From: Clostridia bacterium
GTDB lineage: Bacteria; Bacillota; Clostridia; Oscillospirales; CAG-272
Assembly: GCA_024404435.1 (NCBI GenBank)
Contig: JAKSPW010000070.1
Coordinates: forward strand, 1-6,899
Length of the DNA stretch: 6,899 bases
Direction: 5' to 3'
The position numbers and the translations under genes were made by a program. Below, piece after piece: positions 1-6,031 of this stretch. Numbering within the stretch: the first letter of the stretch is position 1; every line of letters starts with the position of its first letter. Below the pieces are notes generated by a model that saw nothing but the letters and a program-made list of their open reading frames with translations, did not search any database and was not told where the DNA came from.

Positions 1-836
1 GCGCGGCTTGCGTCAAGCACTTTGCCGATGACGACATACTCGAACGCATCAACGTCCGCGGAGTCGAGAACCTCATTTCCGTCTGCCGCAGAAAAGACGC
101 GAAGATGGTGCAGATCTCGACTACCTCCGTGCCCGGTATCCATACCGCCGAGAGCTACGAAAAGGGCATCAAGATGCACGAGAACGAGCTCTTCGTCATA
201 GACGACATGGACAATAAATACGGGATTTCCAAGTATCAGGCTGAGCTCCGTATGTTCGATGCAATAGAGCAGGGCTTCAAGGGAAAGGTCATCCGCGTCG
301 GCAATCTTATGGGCCGCTACAGCGACGGAGAATTCCAGGCGAACATCGAGACCAATATGTTCCTCAGCGGCATCCGCGGCTTTGCCACGATGGGCAAGTA
401 CCCGATCAGCCACATGACCGACCCGATGAAGTTCTCGCCGATCGACTGCACGGCGCGCGCCGTGGTGCTCCTTGCGGGAACGAACGACAAGTTTACCGCG
501 TTCAACTGCGACAACCGCTACGGCTTCGATGAAATGAAGATCATCGACGCGTGCAACCGCTGCGGAGTGACGATCGTCGCGGCTCAGGACGAGGAATACT
601 ACGCCGAGTACAGAGAAAAGCTCGGCGACGAAAAACTCAACTCAAGACTGAACGGCCTTGCGGCGTACGACATTCAGGACGCCCACGCGGTGGAAACGGA
701 CAACCGCTTCACGACGAACATCCTCTACCGCATCGGTTTCTCGTGGCCGCTCGTCGACGATTCGTATCTCGACCGCGCGATCAACAGTATCCTGACACTC
801 GATTATTTCGAGTTTGATGAAGAGGACGGCGAATGA
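1..836 (+). CDS. Carrier-protein thioester reductase domain (C-terminal end of an NRPS or NRPS-like enzyme), 5' truncated
   Basis: The open frame runs from the left edge (first full codon at base 3) to TGA at 834-836, giving 277 visible residues. The ATG at 105 is internal, because the upstream codons continue the same domain (AACVKHFADDD, then an INVRGVENL motif). This is an extended short-chain dehydrogenase of the thioester-reductase type. Such domains use NAD(P)H to release a carrier-protein-bound acyl or peptidyl chain as an aldehyde or alcohol. Seen directly: the ISTTSVPG strand with the catalytic Ser/Thr; the YGISK motif (YxxxK) with Tyr at 219-221 and Lys at 231-233; the family-typical VGNLMGRYSDGEFQANI; the FSPID segment; and a C-terminal GFSWP...YLDRAI motif usual at the end of NRPS reductase domains. 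The nucleotide-binding glycine-rich loop, and any adenylation or carrier domains, lie outside the window. Whether it is a full NRPS, a carboxylic-acid-reductase-like enzyme or a free-standing reductase is therefore open. Its stop overlaps the next start by four bases. Confidence 0.85.
   Translation, partial: AACVKHFADDDILERINVRGVENLISVCRRKDAKMVQISTTSVPGIHTAESYEKGIKMHENELFVIDDMDNKYGISKYQAELRMFDAIEQGFKGKVIRVGNLMGRYSDGEFQANIETNMFLSGIRGFATMGKYPISHMTDPMKFSPIDCTARAVVLLAGTNDKFTAFNCDNRYGFDEMKIIDACNRCGVTIVAAQDEEYYAEYREKLGDEKLNSRLNGLAAYDIQDAHAVETDNRFTTNILYRIGFSWPLVDDSYLDRAINSILTLDYFEFDEEDGE
833..836 (+). other. ATGA start/stop overlap (reductase to phosphatase gene)
   Basis: The ATG at 833-835 and the TGA at 834-836 share two bases. 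With GAGGA at 822-826, six bases upstream of the ATG, this is the usual arrangement for terminating ribosomes to restart. It ties the amount of receptor made to translation of the reductase. Confidence 0.9.
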
Positions 837-2818
837 GAAAACAGAAACACAAAAAATCGATAGCGAAGAAGGTAACGAGGTACGTTTCTCTTACGCTTGT
901 CGCAGCGCTTATTATCGTTGTCGTCGCGTCGTTCTTCTTCGCGAGCCGCAACGTCCGCGACAAGAACAGAAAGTACTCCCGTGCCGTCGTGACGCTTTTC
1001 GGTGATCTTATCGCTTACGAAGCGATCATGGACGCCGAGGAAAACCCGTTTTCCATCAGCCCCGGGAACGGAGAATTCATCCTCATTTACAGTGAATATC
1101 TGATCAAATGGTTTGATGCGGACAACGTCTACGTTTACACCGTCGATCCCGAGAACGGAACGAAAACCATTCTCGCGGCAAGCACAAAAGACGAAGACGG
1201 AAATACTGAAAGCTATACCGACATCGTAAGGAACGTCGCTCCGACGGAAGAAGAGATCGCCGTCTGGAACGGGGAAAAGCCTTACGGCGAGGTGATCTCC
1301 GACAACGAGTTCGGTCACGAGATCGGAACGATCATCGGAGAGAGCGACGTATACGGGAACCGCTACATCGCCGCGATCGACGTGAATTACGACGATTTGA
1401 TGAAGCAGACCGTTTCGCTTTTCCTCGTCATCAGCGGTATCGCCGTGCTTCTGATCATCGGAGTCTATATCGCCGTATATTTCATCATCAAAAAGCTCGT
1501 TTCCCGTCCCGCACGGGAGCTCAGCCGGACGATGCAGGAATTCGTTGCGGACGAAAAGAGAGAAGCGATCACGCTTCCCGAAACCGACACGGAGGAATAC
1601 TCGATGATCTCCTCCGCGTTCAACACCATGACAGACAATATCGACAGATATCTCGAAAGCATAAAAGAGCTCACCCGCGACAGGGAGAGACAGAACACCG
1701 AGATAGATATTGCCGCAAGGATCCAGAAGGGGCTTCTTCCGCCGACGTCCTGCGACTCGGCAGGCTGCTTCATACGGGCACTGAATACGCCCGCGAAGTA
1801 CGTCGGAGGCGACCTCTACGATTATGAGAAGCTCGATCCGAGACGCACCCTCGCGGTGATCGCCGACGTGTCGGGTAAGGGAATATCCGCCGCGATATTC
1901 ATGGCGGTAACTCTTATTCTCATAAGGCAGTTTGCAAGGACGAGCGAATCTCCGGACGAGATACTCCGCAAGGTCAACGATACGCTGTCGGCTAATAATT
2001 CCGAGCTGCTTTTCGTCACTGCCTTCGTGGGGATCTACGATTCCGTGACGGGAAAGCTCACCTATTCCAACGCAGGACACGATCTGCCGTACCTCGTCGG
2101 AGAGGACGTGGAAACGCTTGACTCCGCGACGGGAACTCCGCTCGGCCTTTTCGAAAACGAGAGCTACCCGCTGAACGAGACCTCGCTCACCGAGGGCGAA
2201 ACGCTCTTCCTCTACACGGACGGAGTAAACGAGACGGTCAACGGAGAAAAGCGCTTCTTCGGAAACGACAGACTCAAAGAAACGCTGCGCGGTTTTGCAC
2301 GCTCCGGAGAGACGGATGCCGTTTCATACGTCATGAGAGCGCTTGACGCGTTCTCGGACGGAGCCGAGAGGCACGACGACGTTACGATGCTCGCGCTGAC
2401 GAGGCGGTCGGAATTGAAGCTTGAGCTGAAGGCTAATACGAAAGAGCTTCCGAAAATAAAGGAAGCAGTATTCGGTCTGCCGGTCTCAGAAGCGGAAAAA
2501 ATGAGACTTTATCTCGCGGCAGAGGAGCTGTTCACGAATATCTGCACGTACGCTTACGGAAACGACTCGACGGGCGACGAAAAGGCGACCTTCAGCCTGA
2601 CTGCCGGAAGCGAGATCACGATGCGGTTCGAGGACGGCGGCATCCCGTTCGACCCGACTGCGGACAGCGGCGCGCCCGACGAATATGACGTCGACACGAT
2701 GATCGGAGGAGTCGGCAGATTCCTCGCGTTCTCGTTCGTCGACAGCGCGGAATACGAATACAAGGACGGCCGGAACGTCCTCACGTTAAAGAAGAAAACC
2801 GAGGAGGATAACGTATGA
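833..2818 (+). CDS. Membrane receptor fusing sensor, HAMP, SpoIIE/RsbU-type PP2C phosphatase and GHKL ATPase (anti-sigma kinase-like)
   Basis: 661 residues. A basic N-terminus is followed by a membrane helix (about 17-37), an extracytoplasmic region of about 150 residues (about 40-190), a second helix (about 193-219), a HAMP-like linker (about 220-275) and a short coiled segment with ARIQKGLLPP (295-304), typical just before SpoIIE domains. The PP2C domain (about 310-525) has its metal-binding acidic motifs: VGGDLYDY with D327, ADVSGKG with D345, YTDGVNE with D463, and RHDDVTML with D515/D516. AGHDLP is also present. The last ~125 residues form a GHKL ATP-binding domain of the RsbW/SpoIIAB kind: N-box EELFTN (E565, N569), DGGIPFDP (601-608) and GGVGRFLA (625-632). 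By family knowledge, PP2C domains dephosphorylate STAS proteins and RsbW-like domains phosphorylate them, so this protein may do both. The start ATG overlaps the upstream stop (ATGA), with GAGGA at 822-826, so translation is probably coupled. No sigma factor is encoded nearby, and the signal sensed is unknown. Confidence 0.93.
   Translation: MRKQKHKKSIAKKVTRYVSLTLVAALIIVVVASFFFASRNVRDKNRKYSRAVVTLFGDLIAYEAIMDAEENPFSISPGNGEFILIYSEYLIKWFDADNVYVYTVDPENGTKTILAASTKDEDGNTESYTDIVRNVAPTEEEIAVWNGEKPYGEVISDNEFGHEIGTIIGESDVYGNRYIAAIDVNYDDLMKQTVSLFLVISGIAVLLIIGVYIAVYFIIKKLVSRPARELSRTMQEFVADEKREAITLPETDTEEYSMISSAFNTMTDNIDRYLESIKELTRDRERQNTEIDIAARIQKGLLPPTSCDSAGCFIRALNTPAKYVGGDLYDYEKLDPRRTLAVIADVSGKGISAAIFMAVTLILIRQFARTSESPDEILRKVNDTLSANNSELLFVTAFVGIYDSVTGKLTYSNAGHDLPYLVGEDVETLDSATGTPLGLFENESYPLNETSLTEGETLFLYTDGVNETVNGEKRFFGNDRLKETLRGFARSGETDAVSYVMRALDAFSDGAERHDDVTMLALTRRSELKLELKANTKELPKIKEAVFGLPVSEAEKMRLYLAAEELFTNICTYAYGNDSTGDEKATFSLTAGSEITMRFEDGGIPFDPTADSGAPDEYDVDTMIGGVGRFLAFSFVDSAEYEYKDGRNVLTLKKKTEEDNV
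2801..2807 (+). promoter_or_regulatory. Ribosome binding site of the STAS gene, inside the upstream coding region
   Basis: GAGGAGG lies seven bases before the ATG at 2815, within the last codons of the phosphatase gene (Glu-Glu-Asp). With the ATGA overlap at 2815-2818 it fixes the STAS start and predicts coupled translation. It is stronger than the site of the phosphatase gene, which fits making more STAS protein than receptor. Confidence 0.88.
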
Positions 2819-3117
2819 ATATTTCAACGGAAAAAAGCGACGGAAAAGTGACCGTCATACTCGAAGGCTGGCTCGACACGCTGTCGGCTCCGGCTCTCGG
2901 AGAGGCACTCGACGCCGTTGAGTCGGCTGAAGAACTCACGCTCGACTTCACGGCGGTAGAGTATATGTCCTCCGCGGGACTCAGACAGGTGGTCGCAGGG
3001 CACAGAAAAGCAAAGGAGCTCGGCGCCGCGTTCTCCGTGATCGGAGTCGGCGACGAGGTCATGAGCATTTTTAAGCTGACCGGCATCGACAAAAAGCTCA
3101 CGGTCAAGGCAAAATAA
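2815..3117 (+). CDS. STAS-domain anti-sigma-factor antagonist (SpoIIAA/RsbV type)
   Basis: 100 residues, the usual size of a single-domain STAS antagonist. The start is set by a four-base overlap with the upstream stop and GAGGAGG at 2801-2807, seven bases before ATG. The conserved loop is present as DFTAVEYMSSAGLRQV. Aligning MSSAGL with the SpoIIAA segment MDSSGL puts S53 (codon 2971-2973) at the phosphorylated serine; the aspartate before it is Ser here, which is common in the wider family. Known role of the family: the unphosphorylated form binds an RsbW-like kinase and displaces that kinase's other partner, and phosphorylation switches this off. The adjacent fused phosphatase-ATPase is the obvious partner, given overlap and gene order. 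The target that would be released is not in the window, so whether this controls a sigma factor or something else is unknown. Confidence 0.93.
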   Translation: MNISTEKSDGKVTVILEGWLDTLSAPALGEALDAVESAEELTLDFTAVEYMSSAGLRQVVAGHRKAKELGAAFSVIGVGDEVMSIFKLTGIDKKLTVKAK

Positions 3118-3122
3118 GGAGG
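3116..3122 (+). promoter_or_regulatory. Ribosome binding site of the flavoprotein gene, overlapping the STAS stop codon
   Basis: AAGGAGG starts on the last two bases of the STAS stop codon (TAA 3115-3117) and lies four bases before the ATG at 3127. It is a full-strength site with rather short spacing, and it decides the start of the flavoprotein gene. Confidence 0.88.
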
Positions 3123-3126
3123 ATCA

Positions 3127-3519
3127 ATGGAAAGAATCTGCAAATTCCTGAAAGACGCGGGAGTATATTATCTCGCGACTCTCGACGGCGACTGCCCGAG
3201 AGTCAGACCATTCGGCACGGCACACGTTTTCGAGGGTAAACTCTACATCCAGACGGGCAAAAAGAAACCCGTCTCGCATCAGATCGCGGAGAATCCGAAG
3301 GTCGAGTTATGTGCCTTCATGAACGGCACGTGGCTCCGACTCTGCGGTGAGCTCGAAGAGGACGACAGAGTCGAGGCAAAGAAGTCGATGCTCGACGCTT
3401 ATCCCGAGCTCCGCTCCATGTACGACGAAAACGACGGCAACACGCAGGTGCTTTATTTCAAAAACGGCACGGCGACGTTCTCGTCTTTCACAAGCGCACC
3501 CGAAACCATAAAGTTCTGA
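3127..3519 (+). CDS. Pyridoxamine 5'-phosphate oxidase-like FMN split-barrel protein
   Basis: 130 residues, full length for the small single-domain split-barrel flavoproteins common in Clostridia. Visible family features are the opening FLKDAGVYYLATLDGD, the PRVRPFG strand (residues 24-30), the GKLYIQTGKKKPVS segment (37-50) and the closing GNTQVLYFKNGTATFSS (104-120). Such proteins usually dimerise, bind FMN (some bind F420 or heme) and act as small oxidoreductases. True pyridoxine biosynthesis is not implied: PdxH is longer and carries further substrate residues. Substrate unknown. AAGGAGG at 3116-3122 supports the ATG at 3127. The gene starts only nine bases after the STAS gene, so it is very probably on the same transcript. 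It could serve redox chemistry for the upstream reductase pathway or be an unrelated stress-type flavoprotein; nothing in the sequence decides between these. Confidence 0.88.
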   Translation: MERICKFLKDAGVYYLATLDGDCPRVRPFGTAHVFEGKLYIQTGKKKPVSHQIAENPKVELCAFMNGTWLRLCGELEEDDRVEAKKSMLDAYPELRSMYDENDGNTQVLYFKNGTATFSSFTSAPETIKF

Positions 3520-3550
3520 AAATACAATCACTTAAGAAAAGAGGACAGAA

Positions 3551-5992
3551 ATGAACAACAGTAACAGACCTCACAGCCGTAAAAAGACCGTCGGTACGGG
3601 AAGTGCAAGCTTCGGCGGCAAGGGAAGAAAGGTAAACACCGGCTCCTCCTCGCCCATCGGCGGAGGGCAGAGAAGAGAAAAGAGAACTTCCGGATACAGC
3701 ACCGGCTCGCAGTCCACGGGTGCCACGAGAGCATCCTCGGGCTCGGGACTCAGCCTCAAGAAGATCCTTATCATCGCGGTAGTCGTCATTCTCCTCGTCG
3801 TACTTCTCGAAAAGTGCGGCGGCACGGGGCTCCTTTCCGGACTCATGGGCGGCGGCAGCAGCTCGCTCGGCTTTACCGGACTCAACAGCTCGTACAACGG
3901 CGACAACACGCAGACCTCATATAAAAAGCCCGACTACAGTGTAGCGGACTATGCACGTGACAAGTATTACGTACCGTCTTCAAAGGGCGACGACACAGTA
4001 AACGTCATGGTTTATATGTGCGGTACCGACCTCGAGTCCAAGTACGGCATGGCGTCGAAGGACATCGTCGAGATGGCAAAGGCAAAGCTTTCCGACAACG
4101 TCAACGTCATCATCGAGACGGGTGGCTGCAGCAGTTGGCAGACGAAGGGCATCTCAAGCTCCGTCAACCAGATTTACAGAGTACAGAACGGCTCGCTGAA
4201 GCTTCTTGAAAAGAGCTTCAACAAGAAGGCGATGACCGATCCCTCGAACCTTACGGACTTCATCAAATACTGCAAGGATTACTGCGATGCAGACCGCAAC
4301 ATCCTCATTTTCTGGGACCACGGCGGAGGATCGATCTCCGGCTACGGCTACGACGAGACCAAGAGCAGCTCATCGTCCATGACGCTCGCAAAGATCAACA
4401 CGGCGCTGAGCGATGCAAACGTCAAGTTCGATATCATCGGCTTCGACGCCTGCCTCATGGCAACGCTCGAAAACGCACTCGTCTGTGAAAACTACGCGGA
4501 CTATCTGGTCGCTTCCGAAGAAGTCGAGCCCGGCACCGGTTGGTACTATACGAACTGGCTCACCGAGCTTTCTGAGAATCCCTCGATCAAGACCGTCGAC
4601 CTCGCTCAGACGATCATCGACGACTTCGTATCGGCAAACTCTTCGAGCAGCACGGGCGTGACGCTTTCCGTCATCGACCTTGCAGAGCTTGACGGTAAAA
4701 CCTTTGCCGATTCTTTCAACGATTTTGCAACTTCCACGACAAATCTCGTGAAATCCGACGACTATAAGGTCGTTTCCGACGCCCGCGCGGGTGTCCGTCA
4801 GTTCTCTGCTCAGAACAGGATCAATCAGGTAGACCTCGTCGACCTCTCAAAGAGGATCGGAACGGACGAGGCTGAAGACTTTGCCGATATCCTGACGAAC
4901 GCCGTCAAGTACAACAGATCCACCATCACGAGCAGCTACGGCGTCAGCATCTATTTCCCCTATGAGACCACGAGCTCCGTCAAGAGCGCAACTGCGTCTT
5001 ATAACGAGATAGGACTCGACAAGGCTTACTCGGATTGCATCAAGTCGTTCGCAAGCCTTGAATTCGGCGGACAGATCGCCGGCGCGGCTTCGCAGACACA
5101 GTCCTCCGCTGTCGGCGGCGACCTTCTCGGCTCGCTTCTCGGCTCGCTCACGGGCGGCGGCTCTTCGACCTCTCCCATCGACTTCCTTGCAGGCTCCTTC
5201 CTCGGCGGCGGCTCCTCGCAGACCTCGTCTGCAGGCTTCGGACTTGACGCTTCGACGATTATCAACCTGCTCGGTTCCTTCAAGGGCAGAAGCATGCCCG
5301 AGGAATATGATTGGGTAGACACCGATCTTATCGCCGACAATGCGGAATACATCGCAGGCTGCTATCTCGATCCGTCGCACATCACGCCGTCCGAAGGCGG
5401 ATACTATAACGTCCTCGCTCTTGAAGAAGAGGAATGGGATCTTATCCAGACGATCGAGCTCAACGTATACGTCGAGGATGAGGACGGATATATCGACCTC
5501 GGACTCGATAACGTATTCGACTTTGACGAAGACGGAAACCTTATCCTCAGCACCGACGGAACGTGGCTGACGCTTAACGGAAACCTCTGCGCTTACTACC
5601 TCGTATCCGATACGGAGCAGGACGACGGCTCGTTCGTCACGGTAGGACGCATCCCCGCTCTCCTCAACGACAGACTCGTTAACCTCGACGTCGTCTTCGA
5701 CGAGGTGAAATGCCCCGAAGGCAAGGTCGTCGGAGCGACTCCGATGTACGAGGATGAGACCGACGTCCTCGCAAAAGGAAACGTCGAGATCAAAGCGGGC
5801 GACACGATCGAGCTGATCTGCGATCACTACAATTTCGACGGCAGCTTCGACTCGAGCTACACTCTCGGCAAACAGTTCAAGGTACCGGCAAGCGGTCTGA
5901 AGCTTGAAAACCTGAAGATTGACGCCGTGTACGATGCAACGTACAGAATCACCGATATTTACGATAACCACTATTGGGTTGACGTCGACTGA
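3551..5992 (+). CDS. Membrane-anchored clostripain-family (peptidase C11) cysteine peptidase
   Basis: 813 residues. Residues 1-69 form a basic Gly/Ser/Arg-rich, probably disordered arm. Residues 70-87 form one membrane helix preceded by two lysines, so the rest should lie outside the cell. A Gly/Ser linker leads to the C11 domain (about 148-500), which opens with VNVMVYMCGTDLES. The catalytic dyad is intact: His257 in DHGGG (codon 4319-4321) and Cys301 in DACLM (codon 4451-4453). The family cleaves after Arg or Lys and is often calcium-activated and self-processed; this is family knowledge, not shown here. Residues about 505-580 are a Gly/Ser/Leu-rich spacer repeating the juxtamembrane linker style. 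Residues about 580-813 form a beta-rich acidic C-terminal region with a DFDEDG calcium-loop-like motif at 657-662. Cys89 follows the helix, but LLEKC is not a lipobox because Lys sits at -1. The start is supported by GAGG at 3541-3544. There are 31 bases and no terminator after the flavoprotein gene, so it may be co-transcribed. Substrate unknown. Confidence 0.92.
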   Translation: MNNSNRPHSRKKTVGTGSASFGGKGRKVNTGSSSPIGGGQRREKRTSGYSTGSQSTGATRASSGSGLSLKKILIIAVVVILLVVLLEKCGGTGLLSGLMGGGSSSLGFTGLNSSYNGDNTQTSYKKPDYSVADYARDKYYVPSSKGDDTVNVMVYMCGTDLESKYGMASKDIVEMAKAKLSDNVNVIIETGGCSSWQTKGISSSVNQIYRVQNGSLKLLEKSFNKKAMTDPSNLTDFIKYCKDYCDADRNILIFWDHGGGSISGYGYDETKSSSSSMTLAKINTALSDANVKFDIIGFDACLMATLENALVCENYADYLVASEEVEPGTGWYYTNWLTELSENPSIKTVDLAQTIIDDFVSANSSSSTGVTLSVIDLAELDGKTFADSFNDFATSTTNLVKSDDYKVVSDARAGVRQFSAQNRINQVDLVDLSKRIGTDEAEDFADILTNAVKYNRSTITSSYGVSIYFPYETTSSVKSATASYNEIGLDKAYSDCIKSFASLEFGGQIAGAASQTQSSAVGGDLLGSLLGSLTGGGSSTSPIDFLAGSFLGGGSSQTSSAGFGLDASTIINLLGSFKGRSMPEEYDWVDTDLIADNAEYIAGCYLDPSHITPSEGGYYNVLALEEEEWDLIQTIELNVYVEDEDGYIDLGLDNVFDFDEDGNLILSTDGTWLTLNGNLCAYYLVSDTEQDDGSFVTVGRIPALLNDRLVNLDVVFDEVKCPEGKVVGATPMYEDETDVLAKGNVEIKAGDTIELICDHYNFDGSFDSSYTLGKQFKVPASGLKLENLKIDAVYDATYRITDIYDNHYWVDVD
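5123..5146 (+). repeat. 12-base perfect tandem duplication in the peptidase spacer
   Basis: CTTCTCGGCTCG occurs twice in direct tandem (5123-5134 and 5135-5146), encoding Leu-Leu-Gly-Ser twice. Being in frame and inside the low-complexity spacer, it changes spacer length without breaking the protein, as expected of slippage-driven growth of a flexible linker. Confidence 0.9.
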
Positions 5993-5997
5993 AAAAC

Positions 5998-6031
5998 AAA
6001 AACTCCGGAAGCGTAAGCTTCCGGAGTTTTT
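5998..6031. terminator. Bidirectional intrinsic terminator between convergent genes
   Basis: A perfect 12-base-pair stem (6001-6012 with 6017-6028, core CTCCGGAAGC) closes on a four-base GTAA loop, a GNRA-type tetraloop. It extends by three A-T pairs on both sides. On the plus strand it ends in a run of six T (6027-6032); on the minus strand the A-rich stretch 5993-6003 supplies the U-rich tail. It begins five bases after the peptidase stop and covers the ABC gene's stop, so it should end transcripts from both directions. Confidence 0.93.

Noticed and set aside
105..107. ATG as the start of the reductase gene
   Set aside because: Upstream codons from base 3 encode the conserved AACVKHF and INVRGVENL parts of the same domain, so the gene begins outside the window.
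803..2080. 425-codon open frame on the minus strand opposite the phosphatase gene
   Set aside because: It lies antisense to a gene with intact PP2C motifs, has no recognisable domain and an Arg/Asp/Val-rich composition typical of the antisense reading of biased GC-rich codons, and has no convincing ribosome binding site.
3523..3528. TACAAT as a -10 box for a peptidase-gene promoter
   Set aside because: It matches five of six bases, but the sequence 17 bases upstream (CCGAAA) is a poor -35 box and the leader would be very short. A separate promoter is possible but not supported.
3815..3820. Lipoprotein attachment at Cys89 of the peptidase
   Set aside because: The residues before the Cys are LLEK. 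A lysine at -1 and glutamate at -2 do not fit a lipobox, so a plain membrane anchor is the better reading.
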